From assembly GCF_900103585.1 (NCBI RefSeq), contig NZ_FNHV01000007.1, positions 164,627 through 228,626 on the forward strand: 64,000 bases of DNA, written 5' to 3'. This stretch comes from Streptomyces sp. cf386 (GTDB taxonomy: Bacteria > Actinomycetota > Actinomycetes > Streptomycetales > Streptomycetaceae). The notes beneath the pieces were generated by a model that had not been told where the DNA came from, did no database searches, and was given only the letters and a program-made list of their open reading frames with translations. Each line of letters begins with the position of its first letter. Positions within the stretch are counted from its first letter, which is position 1. Shown here piece after piece: positions 48,307 to 56,686 of the stretch. The translations under genes were made by a program, and so were the position numbers.

Positions 48307-49146
48307 TCAGTCTCGTACGCACACGAAGATCGCCGACCCCGGGATCAGGTTCCCGCGCAGCGGCGACCAACCGCCCCACTCCGAGGTGTTCCAGGCCGGC
48401 CACTCCGGCTCCACCAGGTCCACCAGCCGCAGGCCCGCCGCCACGACGTCCCGGACGCGGTCGCCGAGCGTCCGGTGATGCTCGACGTAGACCGCCCGGC
48501 CCTCGTCGTCCTGCTCGACGTACGGCGTGCGGTCGAAGTAGGAGGCGGAGACGCTCAGCCCCTCCGGGCCAGGCTCGTCGGGGAAGGCCCAGCGGATGGG
48601 GTGGGTCACGGAGAAGACGAAGCGTCCGCCCGGCCGCAGCACCCGCCGCACCTCGCGCAGCACCAGCACCGGGTCGGCGACGAACGGCAGCGCGCCGTAC
48701 GCCGAACACGCCAGGTCGAAGGAGGCGTCGGCGAAGGGGAGGGCGCCCGCGTCGGCGCAGACCAGCGGAAACGCGCCGCCGATGCGCAGGGCGTGCTGGA
48801 GCTGGCGGTGGGAGATGTCCAGGGCGACCGGGTGGGCGCCCTGCGCGGCCAGCCAGCGCGAGCACTGGGCCGCACCGGCGCCGATCTCCAGGACCTGCTT
48901 GCCCTTGAGGTCCTCCGGCGGGCCGAGCAGCTCGGCCTCCACCTCGTCCAGACCCTCGGGGCCCCATACGAAACGGTCGTCGCCGAGGAACGTGCCGTGC
49001 TCGATCTGGTACTCGTCCGCGTTGCGGTCCCACCAGCCCCGGTTGGCGCGGGAACTCTCCGCGACACCGGCCGTACGGCGGGTGGCCTCCGGCTCGAAGG
49101 AGTCATCGGCGGACGCGATCTCGGGCGATACGGGCTCTTGGATGAT
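48307..49146 (-). CDS. Class I SAM-dependent methyltransferase without a canonical start codon
   Basis: About 279 residues. The SAM-binding motif VLEIGAGAAQCSRWL, motif VALDISHRQLQHAL, ADAGALPFADASFDL and LRPGGRFVFSVTHPIRW show a methyltransferase; the substrate is unknown. A GTG at 48942 would cut away about 70 residues, but the frame upstream reads as conserved-looking protein (ESSRANRGWWDRNADEYQIE). That open frame runs to a stop at 49171-49173 and contains no ATG, GTG or TTG. The best start is one of two ATC codons at 49144-49146 and 49141-49143, preceded by AGGGAG. The start is therefore rare (AUC) or has been mutated. Confidence 0.75.
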   Translation of the reverse strand: MIQEPVSPEIASADDSFEPEATRRTAGVAESSRANRGWWDRNADEYQIEHGTFLGDDRFVWGPEGLDEVEAELLGPPEDLKGKQVLEIGAGAAQCSRWLAAQGAHPVALDISHRQLQHALRIGGAFPLVCADAGALPFADASFDLACSAYGALPFVADPVLVLREVRRVLRPGGRFVFSVTHPIRWAFPDEPGPEGLSVSASYFDRTPYVEQDDEGRAVYVEHHRTLGDRVRDVVAAGLRLVDLVEPEWPAWNTSEWGGWSPLRGNLIPGSAIFVCVRD

Positions 49147-49296
49147 CGGCTCCCTCGTCGTACTCTTCCGTCACCTGAATGGCGCGGCCTCCTCCGGCGG
49201 TGTCACACGAGGGGCGCCCCAAGGCCTCCGTGGCCTCCAGGGACAGGACTTGTGCCGGGAATGCGGCGATCCGCCCCGGGTGTGCGGCTTCGCGCA

Positions 49297-49325
49297 TTGA
49301 CCCTGTCCGGCTGCCCCCGTATGCT
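49297..49325 (+). promoter_or_regulatory. Housekeeping promoter of rpsA and its leader
   Basis: TTGACC at 49297-49302 and TATGCT at 49320-49325 with a 17-bp spacer fit the vegetative (HrdB) consensus very well. Transcription would begin near 49332, giving an untranslated leader of about 195 nt before rpsA. That leader contains several pyrimidine-rich, GC-interrupted segments but no hairpin I would call. A long leader is consistent with S1 autoregulation. Confidence 0.75.
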
Positions 49326-49526
49326 ACAAGTTGCGCTGCGGGCCTGCGCACCTCAGACGTAGCAGGCTGCGCTCGCATCTGTCGTATGTCCCCTCGGTTT
49401 TCGAGGTGCCACCGGTCTTTTGGCTGGTGTGGCGCTTCCTTGGCTGTCCGGCTTCTTCAGAGCGATACGGGCTCCCGGCGTAGCAGTACCTACGACTTCA
49501 ATGTCCGTACCGGAGCCCTTTCCCAC

Positions 49527-51026
49527 ATGACGAGCAGCACCGAGACCACCGCCACCACCCCGCAGGTTGCGGTCAACGACATCGGTAACGAGGAAGCCTT
49601 CCTCGCCGCTATCGACGAGACGATCAAGTACTTCAACGATGGCGACATCGTCGACGGCGTCATCGTCAAGGTTGACCGGGACGAGGTTCTCCTCGACATC
49701 GGTTACAAGACCGAAGGTGTCATCCCGAGCCGCGAGCTCTCGATCAAGCACGACGTCGACCCGAACGAGGTCGTCGCCGTCGGTGACGAGATCGAAGCCC
49801 TTGTTCTCCAGAAGGAGGACAAGGAAGGCCGCCTGATCCTCTCGAAGAAGCGTGCCCAGTACGAGCGCGCCTGGGGCACCATCGAGAAGATCAAGGAAGA
49901 GGACGGCATCGTCACCGGTACCGTCATCGAGGTCGTCAAGGGTGGTCTCATCCTCGACATCGGCCTCCGTGGCTTCCTCCCGGCCTCCCTGGTCGAGATG
50001 CGCCGCGTTCGCGACCTCCAGCCCTACGTGGGCAAGGAGCTCGAGGCCAAGATCATCGAGCTGGACAAGAACCGCAACAACGTGGTCCTGTCCCGCCGTG
50101 CCTGGCTGGAGCAGACCCAGTCCGAGGTCCGCCAGACGTTCCTCACCACCCTCCAGAAGGGTCAGGTCCGTTCCGGCGTCGTCTCCTCGATCGTCAACTT
50201 CGGTGCCTTCGTGGACCTGGGTGGCGTCGACGGTCTGGTCCACGTCTCCGAGCTCTCCTGGAAGCACATCGACCACCCCTCCGAGGTTGTCGAGGTCGGC
50301 CAGGAAGTCACCGTCGAGGTTCTCGACGTCGACATGGACCGCGAGCGTGTCTCCCTGTCGCTGAAGGCGACCCAGGAAGACCCGTGGCAGCAGTTCGCCC
50401 GCACCCACCAGATCGGCCAGGTCGTGCCCGGCAAGGTCACGAAGCTGGTTCCGTTCGGTGCGTTCGTCCGCGTGGACGAGGGCATCGAGGGTCTGGTCCA
50501 CATCTCCGAGCTGGCCGAGCGCCACGTGGAGATCCCGGAGCAGGTCGTCCAGGTCAACGACGAGATCTTCGTCAAGGTCATCGACATCGACCTCGAGCGT
50601 CGCCGGATCTCGCTGTCCCTGAAGCAGGCCAACGAGGCCTTCGGTGCCGACCCGGCCACGGTCGAGTTCGACCCGACGCTGTACGGCATGGCCGCGTCGT
50701 ACGACGACCAGGGCAACTACATCTACCCCGAGGGCTTCGACCCCGAGACCAACGACTGGCTCGAGGGCTTCGAGTCCCAGCGTGAGGTGTGGGAGAACCA
50801 GTACGCCGAGGCGCAGCAGCGCTTCGAGCAGCACCAGCAGCAGGTCATCAAGTCCCGCGAGGCCGACGCTGCGGCTGCGGCCGAGGGCGGCGACGCGGCG
50901 GGTGCGGCTCCGGCCGCGTCCGGTGGCGGTTCGTACTCCTCCGAGGGCCCGGACAACTCCGGCGCGCTGGCCTCGGACGAGGCGCTTGCCGCTCTGCGCG
51001 AGAAGCTGGCTGGCGGCCAGAGCTGA
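49527..51026 (+). CDS. rpsA: 30S ribosomal protein S1
   Basis: 499 residues. Four S1 RNA-binding repeats are visible: DGDIVDGVIVKVDRDEVLLD (~38), DGIVTGTVIEVVKGGLILDI (~125), KGQVRSGVVSSIVNFGAFVD (~210) and IGQVVPGKVTKLVPFGAFVR (~295). Six repeats occur in proteobacteria, so four is the actinobacterial form. The C-terminal ~100 residues are acidic, then Ala/Gly-rich and disordered (GDAAGAAPAASGGGSYSSEG). Codon use is visibly biased toward the highly expressed set (aag, gtc/gtt, cgt). It helps bind mRNA to the ribosome. It has a strong promoter and terminator of its own. Confidence 0.97.
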   Translation: MTSSTETTATTPQVAVNDIGNEEAFLAAIDETIKYFNDGDIVDGVIVKVDRDEVLLDIGYKTEGVIPSRELSIKHDVDPNEVVAVGDEIEALVLQKEDKEGRLILSKKRAQYERAWGTIEKIKEEDGIVTGTVIEVVKGGLILDIGLRGFLPASLVEMRRVRDLQPYVGKELEAKIIELDKNRNNVVLSRRAWLEQTQSEVRQTFLTTLQKGQVRSGVVSSIVNFGAFVDLGGVDGLVHVSELSWKHIDHPSEVVEVGQEVTVEVLDVDMDRERVSLSLKATQEDPWQQFARTHQIGQVVPGKVTKLVPFGAFVRVDEGIEGLVHISELAERHVEIPEQVVQVNDEIFVKVIDIDLERRRISLSLKQANEAFGADPATVEFDPTLYGMAASYDDQGNYIYPEGFDPETNDWLEGFESQREVWENQYAEAQQRFEQHQQQVIKSREADAAAAAEGGDAAGAAPAASGGGSYSSEGPDNSGALASDEALAALREKLAGGQS

Positions 51027-51052
51027 ACGCTGCCGCTGAGGCTTAGCCGGTA

Positions 51053-51090
51053 ACTGAGGGGCCGTACCTTTTGAGGTGCGGCCCCTCAGT
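51053..51090 (+). terminator. Terminator of rpsA
   Basis: A 12-bp perfect stem, ACTGAGGGGCCG at 51053-51064 with CGGCCCCTCAGT at 51079-51090, extended by an inner ACCT/AGGT pair. It lies 26 nt after the rpsA stop. Confidence 0.9.
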
Positions 51091-51132
51091 GTTGCCCTGG
51101 AGCGGGTTGCGTTTTGGCGTGCCGCCGGTGGG

Positions 51133-51173
51133 GGCTTGTCGCGCAGTTCCCCGCGCCCCTGAAGAAAGGGGCG
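51133..51173. repeat. Second copy of the GGGGAACTGCGCGAC interspersed repeat
   Basis: GGCTTGTCGCGCAGTTCCCC starts at 51133 and continues into GCGCCCCTGAAGAAAGGGGC. It is the reverse complement of the element at 35752-35779, with two changes. The end can fold (GCCCCT...AGGGGC). It lies between rpsA and the PAC2 gene. Confidence 0.8.
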
Positions 51174-51266
51174 TTGTCCATCTCGCGTGATCATGGAGCC
51201 CTCCTTCGGGAATGCCCACGGCTGTAAGGGCGTTGTGACTTACGGACACGAGGAGGAGCGGTCACA

Positions 51267-52205
51267 GTGCTTGATCCGCAGGGTTTGTACGCATGGGAGC
51301 CGAAGGGGCTGGCCGTCGTCGACATGGCGCTGGCCCAGGAGTCGGCCGGTCTGGTCATGCTCTACCACTTCGACGGATACATCGACGCGGGCGAGACCGG
51401 CGACCAACTCGTCGACGGACTGCTCGACTCGCTGCCCCACCAGGTCGTCGCCCGCTTCGACCACGACCGGCTGGTGGACTACCGCGCCCGCCGCCCGCTG
51501 CTGACGTTCAAGCGCGACCGCTGGAGCGAATACGAGGACCCCGCCATCGAGGTGCGGCTCGTGCAGGACGCCACCGGGGCGCCCTTCCTGGTGCTGTCCG
51601 GGCCCGAGCCGGACGTGGAGTGGGAGCGCTTCGCCGCGGCCGTCCGGCAGATCGTGGAGCGGCTCGGCGTACGGCTGTCGGTGAACTTCCACGGCATCCC
51701 CATGGGCGTCCCGCACACCCGCCCGGTCGGCCTCACCCCGCACGGCAACCGCACCGACCTGGTCCCGGGCCACAGCAGCCCCTTCGATGAGGCGCAGGTG
51801 CCCGGCAGCGCCGAGTCTCTGGTCGAGTACCGGCTGATGGAGGCCGGGCACGACGTCCTGGGCATCGCCGCGCATGTCCCGCACTACATCGCCCGCTCCT
51901 CCTACCCGGACGCGGCGCTGACCGTCCTGGAGGCGCTCACCGCGGCCACCGGGCTCGTCCTGCCCGGCATCGCGCACTCCCTGCGCACGGAGGCCCACCG
52001 CACGCAGAACGAGATCGACCGCCAGATCCGCGAGGGCGACGACGAGCTCACCAACCTCGTCGAGGGCCTGGAGCACCAGTACGACGCCGTCGCCGGCGCC
52101 GAGAGCCGCGGCAACATGCTCGCCGAGCCGGTGGACATCCCGTCGGCGGACGAGATCGGGCGCGAGTTCGAGCGGTTCCTGGCCGAGCGGGAAGGCGACA
52201 ACTGA
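51267..52205 (+). CDS. PAC2 family protein
   Basis: 312 residues from GTG 51267. The PAC2 (proteasome assembly chaperone-like) fold covers residues ~15-240, with LVMLYHFDGYIDAGETGDQL, GIPMGVPHTRPVGLTPHGNR and AHVPHYIARSSYPDAALTVLEAL. The C-terminal ~60 residues form a predicted helical, charged tail (EIDRQIREGDDELTNLVEGLE). Actinobacteria possess proteasomes, but a chaperone role for this family there is unproven. Start has GAGGAG upstream. Confidence 0.88.
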   Translation: MLDPQGLYAWEPKGLAVVDMALAQESAGLVMLYHFDGYIDAGETGDQLVDGLLDSLPHQVVARFDHDRLVDYRARRPLLTFKRDRWSEYEDPAIEVRLVQDATGAPFLVLSGPEPDVEWERFAAAVRQIVERLGVRLSVNFHGIPMGVPHTRPVGLTPHGNRTDLVPGHSSPFDEAQVPGSAESLVEYRLMEAGHDVLGIAAHVPHYIARSSYPDAALTVLEALTAATGLVLPGIAHSLRTEAHRTQNEIDRQIREGDDELTNLVEGLEHQYDAVAGAESRGNMLAEPVDIPSADEIGREFERFLAEREGDN

Positions 52206-52261
52206 CGGCCGACCGGGCCTGCCGGGTGTTGATGTCAGCGGCAGGCCCTAAGCTGCGGCTC

Positions 52262-52876
52262 ATGTTGAAGGTGGGCCTGACCGGCGGCATCGGTGCCGGC
52301 AAGAGCGAGGTGTCGCGGCTGCTCGTCGAGTGCGGGGCCGTGCTGATCGACGCGGACCGTATCGCGCGCGAGGTCGTCGCGCCCGGCACTCCCGGTCTCG
52401 CCGCCGTCGTCGAGGCCTTCGGCGAGGACGTGCTCGCCGAGGACAGGAGCCTGGACCGGCCCAAGCTGGGCTCGATCGTCTTCGCCGACCCGGACCGGCT
52501 CGCCGTACTGAACTCGATCGTGCATCCCCTCGTCGGCGCCCGCTCCCGCGAGCTCGAAGAGGCCGCCGCCGAGGACGCCGTCGTCATCCACGACGTCCCG
52601 CTGCTCACGGAGAACGGCCTCGCGCCGTTCTACGACGTCGTGGTCGTCGTCGACGCGAGTCCCGAGACCCAGCTCGACCGGCTCGTCCGGCTGCGCGGCA
52701 TGACGGAGGACGACGCACGCGCGCGTATGGCCGCGCAGGCGACACGCGAGAAGCGGGTGGAGATCGCGGACATCGTCATCGACAACGACGTACCGCTGGA
52801 CGTGCTTCAGCGGCGGGTGAAGGACGTGTGGGACGAGCTCGTGCGCCGGGCCCACGGGGCACAGGAGAGCCGGTAG
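52262..52876 (+). CDS. coaE: Dephospho-CoA kinase
   Basis: 204 residues. P-loop GGIGAGKS at residues 8-15, LIDADRIAREVV binding dephospho-CoA, and DVPLLTENGLAPFYDVVVVVDA. It phosphorylates dephospho-CoA to CoA, the last step of CoA synthesis. Actinobacterial CoaE often carries a C-terminal DUF extension (GrpB-like), which is absent here. ATG 52262 is preferred over 52226 because the P-loop strand begins at once. Confidence 0.95.
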   Translation: MLKVGLTGGIGAGKSEVSRLLVECGAVLIDADRIAREVVAPGTPGLAAVVEAFGEDVLAEDRSLDRPKLGSIVFADPDRLAVLNSIVHPLVGARSRELEEAAAEDAVVIHDVPLLTENGLAPFYDVVVVVDASPETQLDRLVRLRGMTEDDARARMAAQATREKRVEIADIVIDNDVPLDVLQRRVKDVWDELVRRAHGAQESR

Positions 52877-52947
52877 CCCCGGTCGTCCCAGGAATAGGGG
52901 CACGTCGTTCGCGCGTTGAACTCCTCCAGTGAGGGAAGGACTTTGCC

Positions 52948-53328
52948 GTGCCCGAGACCAGCGGATCGACCGGACGTACTCCGGAGACGCATGTCATCGA
53001 CTTCCGCGCCGCAGAGCAACTGCTCGGCGCGCGGGACCCGCGGGGTGCGGTGAAACTGCTCGACCAAGTCATCGCCGCGCACCCGGAGAACACCGCCGCC
53101 CGGCTGCTGCGCGCGCGTGCCTTCTTCGCCGCCGCCCAACTGCGGCCCGCCGAGCTGGAGTTCACGATCGTCCTGGAGCGCGAGCCGGACAACGCGTTCG
53201 CGCACTTCGCGCTCGCCCGCACCTATGAGCGCCAGGGAAGGGACGACCAGGCCAAGCGACACTTCCGGCTGGCCGCCGCGCTCGATCCGAACCCGCAGTA
53301 CCTCAAGGCGGCACGGTTCGACGCGTGA
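52948..53328 (+). CDS. Small tetratricopeptide-repeat protein
   Basis: 126 residues from GTG 52948 with GAAGGA upstream. Three TPR helix pairs are visible, centred on ARDPRGAVKLLDQVIAAHPE, AARLLRARAFFAAAQLRPAE and AFAHFALARTYERQGRDDQA. It is the whole protein, so it is a scaffold without an enzymatic domain. It starts 71 nt after coaE and may be in the same transcript. Confidence 0.85.
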   Translation: MPETSGSTGRTPETHVIDFRAAEQLLGARDPRGAVKLLDQVIAAHPENTAARLLRARAFFAAAQLRPAELEFTIVLEREPDNAFAHFALARTYERQGRDDQAKRHFRLAAALDPNPQYLKAARFDA

Positions 53329-53386
53329 GCGGCGACGGCGACCGACCGGACGGCGACCGACCGGGGGTGACGGTTCTCCGGTGCGG

Positions 53387-53692
53387 CTAGGGGTAGCGGT
53401 TGTGTGGTGGCGGTGGCCGGTACGGGCGGTCCTCGGGCGGGCGGTACGGCGGTATGTCGCGGCCGGGCTGGTAGTGCGGGCCCTGGCGGATGTGTCTGAG
53501 GACCATGGCCATGTCGATCGTGATCACCAGCCACAGCACCCCGCAGGCCACCGCCCAGCCGGGGCGGCCCACGAGCGCGAACGCGACGGTGCCGAAGATC
53601 GCCCAGACCCCGCCCCACACGCACAGCCAGAAGCGGGCCCGCAGTGCACTGCGCGCTGTCGTAGGCTCACTGCCCGTACGCATCGGGATCAC
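53387..53692 (-). CDS. DUF6343-like two-helix membrane protein
   Basis: 101 residues from the GTG at 53692; AAGGAGGA ends 3 nt before it. The in-frame ATG at 53683 is 12 nt from that site and less likely. Two hydrophobic helices (FWLCVWGGVWAIFGTVAFAL and PGWAVACGVLWLVITIDMAM) are followed by a proline-rich cytoplasmic tail (PPYRPPEDRPYRPPPP). It matches a small Streptomyces membrane family of unknown role. Divergent from the acyltransferase-like gene. Confidence 0.75.
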   Translation of the reverse strand: MIPMRTGSEPTTARSALRARFWLCVWGGVWAIFGTVAFALVGRPGWAVACGVLWLVITIDMAMVLRHIRQGPHYQPGRDIPPYRPPEDRPYRPPPPHNRYP

Positions 53693-53738
53693 CACTCCTC
53701 CTTGAAACGTACTCCTCGTTCTCCTCGCAGGGGGCTTC

Positions 53739-54635
53739 GTGCTGCCGCGCACCGATGAACTGGCCGAAGTGCTGCTCGACCTCGGCATACCCCACGAGGA
53801 CATCAACGACCTCGTACGGATGCGCCGACGGGTGACGGACGACCCGGAGCTGCGCCAGTTCCTGGAACGGTCCGTCGACGAGCTCGTCCGGGGCATGGGC
53901 GAGGTCGGCGGCCCCGTCGACCTGCCCGACCTCGACTGGGCCTCGGGCCCTCTGCAGCGTTGCTTCCCGGTGTACGTCTTCGTCGCCGCGCTGCCCGCCA
54001 CGCGCGCGTACCACCGCGAGTGCGGCATCCCGTCCGACGTCTCCCGGCGCACCCTCGCCGATCTGGGGCGGAACATGGCCGTGCACCGGCGGCGGTACGG
54101 GCGGGCGGGAGTGCAGGCTCCGTGGTGGCTCATCCATCACTTCCGGGGCGAGCTGTACCAGTTGGGGCGGTTGCAGTTCGAGCGGTCGCGGCTCGGGGAG
54201 CGGACGGCGGCCGGGCTCGATGTGGGTCCGGGCTCGCCCTGCCTGAACCTGCACATCCCCGACTTCCACGGGCCGCTGACGCCGGCCGCCGTCGAGCGGT
54301 CCCTGGCGCTGGCCCGGGAGTTCTTCCCGCTGCACTTTCCCGAGGAGTGCTACCGGGTGGTGACCTGCCACTCCTGGCTGCTGGACACGCAGCTCAGGAA
54401 GTACCTGCCCGAGGACTCCAACATCGTCCGGTTCCAGGAACGCTTCCGCATCGCCCGCGCCGAGACGGAGCAGGCCGACACCGAGCCGGTCCAATTCGTC
54501 TTCGGCGACCCGGAGTTGCCGGTCGAGGGCCTGCCGCGCAGGACGGCGGTGGAGCGGGCCGTCGGGGATCATCTGCGGGCGGGCGGTCACTGGTACGTCG
54601 GGCACGGGTGGTTGCCGTTCGGCGGCACCGGCTGA
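53739..54635 (+). CDS. Acyltransferase-domain protein (GNAT-like), unknown substrate
   Basis: 298 residues from GTG 53739. It has an N-terminal helical domain (ELAEVLLDLGIPHEDINDLV) and a second half with GSPCLNLHIPDFHGPLTPAA and a GNAT-like end: ALAREFFPLHFPEECYRVVT, CHSWLLDTQLRKYLPEDSNI. These features match the paired acyltransferase domains annotated in actinobacteria near central metabolic genes. No signal peptide. The substrate is unknown. Confidence 0.7.
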   Translation: MLPRTDELAEVLLDLGIPHEDINDLVRMRRRVTDDPELRQFLERSVDELVRGMGEVGGPVDLPDLDWASGPLQRCFPVYVFVAALPATRAYHRECGIPSDVSRRTLADLGRNMAVHRRRYGRAGVQAPWWLIHHFRGELYQLGRLQFERSRLGERTAAGLDVGPGSPCLNLHIPDFHGPLTPAAVERSLALAREFFPLHFPEECYRVVTCHSWLLDTQLRKYLPEDSNIVRFQERFRIARAETEQADTEPVQFVFGDPELPVEGLPRRTAVERAVGDHLRAGGHWYVGHGWLPFGGTG

Positions 54636-54734
54636 CATTCGTTCGTGATTCCGTTCGTACGGCGATGAGTTCCGCAGCGAGCTCCGGTCTACCTCTGTGA
54701 CAGCACCGCGGACCACTTCACACAGGAGACCCCG

Positions 54735-55190
54735 ATGTCCGAAGCCGCCGTCCCCGGCACACCCGCCTCCGCCGACTCCGTCGTCGCCGAGTCCGCGACC
54801 GCCCGCGGCCGCCGGGCCCGTATCGCCCTGCGTGGCCTGCAGGTTCTGCTCGCGCTCTTCATGGGCATCGCGAGCGCCCTGCCCAAGCTGATCGCGCACT
54901 CCTCGGCCGTCGAGCCGTTCGCCGAGATCGGCTGGGGCAGCGTGGGCATGTACACCATCGGCGCCCTCGAACTGGCCGGAGCGATCGCCCTGTTGATCCC
55001 GGTGCTGCAGTCCCTGGCGGCCATGGCGTTCATCGCCCTGATGGTGGGCGCGTTCGTCGTCCAGATCGCCGTCTTCGACGGGCAGTACGCCGCGACACCG
55101 CTCATCCTGATGGTGCCGTTCGCCCTTATCGCCTGGGCACGGCGCAGCTCCAACGCGGATCTGCTGCGGCTGGTACGACGACGCGCATGA
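54735..55190 (+). CDS. DoxX-family membrane protein
   Basis: 151 residues with four membrane helices: LRGLQVLLALFMGIASALPK, SVGMYTIGALELAGAIALLI, SLAAMAFIALMVGAFVVQIA and TPLILMVPFALIAWA. The GALELAGAIALLI helix is the DoxX hallmark. The N-terminal 25 residues are Ala/Ser-rich and cytosolic. Function in this family is loosely linked to quinone or thiosulfate metabolism and redox stress. An ACAGGAG site precedes the ATG. Confidence 0.83.
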   Translation: MSEAAVPGTPASADSVVAESATARGRRARIALRGLQVLLALFMGIASALPKLIAHSSAVEPFAEIGWGSVGMYTIGALELAGAIALLIPVLQSLAAMAFIALMVGAFVVQIAVFDGQYAATPLILMVPFALIAWARRSSNADLLRLVRRRA

Positions 55191-55253
55191 CCCGACGGCA
55201 CGGTTGGCGTCCGGCTCGGCCCTTCTCGGCCTGCCGGACGCCACCGACGTATG

Positions 55254-55808
55254 TCACCGTCCGTGCGGCCCTTCCGCTCCGCCGCCCGTGAGCCCGCGCA
55301 GTCGTTCCATCTCGCGGCGGTCCCGCTTGGTCGGCCGGCCCGTGCCGCGGTCGCGGATACCGGCCGGGGCGACGGCCTCGCGCGGCGGGGGAGGGGGCGA
55401 GTTGTCGACGTAGCACTGGACCGCCACCGGGGCGCCGACCCGCTTGCGGATGAGCCGCTTGACCACGACGATCCGTTCCCGGTTCTCCTGGCGCAGGCGC
55501 ACCTCGTCGCCGATGCGCAGGGAGTGGGAGGGCTTCACGTTCTGGCCGTTCACGCGGACGTGGCCGCCCTTGCAGGCGGTGGCGCCCATGGAGCGGGTCT
55601 TGACCAGGCGTACGGCCCAGATCCAGCTGTCGATCCGCACGCTCTCGCCGTGCTGCGGAGCGGCGGCCTCGGCGGCTGCCACGGCTGCGGCCTCGGCGGC
55701 TGCGGTCTTCGGGTCGATCGGGTCGACGGCCTGCTCGGCCGTCCCCGCGTCCTGCCGCTGTCCCTCGACCGCGCTGCCGGTCGTCGCCTCGTCATCCTCG
55801 GAAGCCAT
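55254..55808 (-). CDS. S4-domain RNA-binding protein (Hsp15/HslR-like)
   Basis: 184 residues. The S4 domain (residues ~58-115) reads RIDSWIWAVRLVKTRSMGAT, ACKGGHVRVNGQNVKPSHSL and GDEVRLRQ. A long Ala/Glu-rich N-terminal extension and a basic C-terminus with a PPPPPPRE linker and GTGRPTKRDRREMERLRG flank it. Hsp15 relatives bind stalled 50S-nascent chain complexes; that role is inferred. Divergent from the uracil-DNA glycosylase gene. Confidence 0.85.
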   Translation of the reverse strand: MASEDDEATTGSAVEGQRQDAGTAEQAVDPIDPKTAAAEAAAVAAAEAAAPQHGESVRIDSWIWAVRLVKTRSMGATACKGGHVRVNGQNVKPSHSLRIGDEVRLRQENRERIVVVKRLIRKRVGAPVAVQCYVDNSPPPPPREAVAPAGIRDRGTGRPTKRDRREMERLRGLTGGGAEGPHGR

Positions 55809-55899
55809 GCCTCGACCTTAGTCCCCGTGGGGAAGTTCCTGTACGGAAGTCCCTTTGCGGAAGTCCTCCACGGAGCCGATGCGGCCGTACGGTGGAGCT

Positions 55900-56649
55900 G
55901 TGGACGCCCTCGCTGATCTCGACCTCCGGATCGCGGGCTGCCGAGCCTGCCCTCGGCTGGTCGACTGGCGTGAAGAGGTGGCCCGTACCCGGCGCGCCGC
56001 CTTCGCCGACCAGACGTACTGGGGACGGCCGGTCCCGGGCTTCGGTCCGCCGGACGCCCGACTGCTGATCGTCGGGCTCGCCCCGGCCGCGCATGGGGGC
56101 AACCGCACCGGCCGGATGTTCACCGGGGACCGCTCAGGGGACGTGTTGTATCAGGCGCTGTACGACGTGGGTCTCGCCTCGCAGCCCACGTCGGTCGCGG
56201 TCGGTGACGGGCTGGAGCTGTACGGCGTCCGCGTCACGGCACCCGTGCACTGCGCCCCGCCCGCCAACAAACCCACCCCGGGGGAGCGGGAGACCTGTCG
56301 GCCCTGGCTGGTGCGGGAGTTGCGGCTGCTGCGGCCGACGCTGCGGGCGGTCGTCGCGCTGGGCGCCTTCGGCTGGCAGGCGACGCTGCCCGCGCTGGCC
56401 GAGGCGGGGTGGGGGGTGCCGCGGCCGAGGCCTGCGTTCGGGCATGGGGTGCGGGTCGGGCTGGACGGGCTCGGCGGTCACGGCGGGCTCGATGGTCATG
56501 GCGGTCATGGCGGTCATGGCGGCCTCGGTCGGCTCGAACTCTTCGGGTGCTTTCACGTCAGTCAGCGCAACACCTTCACCGGCAAGCTCACGCCCGCGAT
56601 GCTGACCGAGGTGTTGAGCGAGGCGGCCGAGGCGGCCGGGCTGAAATGA
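55900..56649 (+). CDS. Uracil-DNA glycosylase, family 5 (UDGb)
   Basis: 249 residues from GTG 55900. Iron-sulfur cysteines Cys14 and Cys17 (GCRACPRL) and later HCAPPANKPTPGERETC; active-site loop GLAPAAHGGNRTGRMFTGD, characteristic of family 5 enzymes with a hydrophobic motif instead of the catalytic Asp; HVSQRNTFTGKLT near the end. It excises uracil and other deaminated bases. Residues ~188-208 are a Gly/His run encoded by tandem copies of GGTCATGGC, not part of the conserved fold. Confidence 0.9.
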   Translation: MDALADLDLRIAGCRACPRLVDWREEVARTRRAAFADQTYWGRPVPGFGPPDARLLIVGLAPAAHGGNRTGRMFTGDRSGDVLYQALYDVGLASQPTSVAVGDGLELYGVRVTAPVHCAPPANKPTPGERETCRPWLVRELRLLRPTLRAVVALGAFGWQATLPALAEAGWGVPRPRPAFGHGVRVGLDGLGGHGGLDGHGGHGGHGGLGRLELFGCFHVSQRNTFTGKLTPAMLTEVLSEAAEAAGLK

Positions 56650-56686
56650 GGGGGCGGGGCGGTCGTACGGACGTTACGGTGCCCGG

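Noticed and set aside
48307..48942. Methyltransferase starting at GTG 48942
   Set aside because: About 70 upstream codons in the same frame look like conserved protein, and no ribosome site precedes 48942.
51133..51173. Insertion sequence remnant after rpsA
   Set aside because: The element is short, has no transposase or target duplication and matches a widely dispersed intergenic repeat type also present at 35752.
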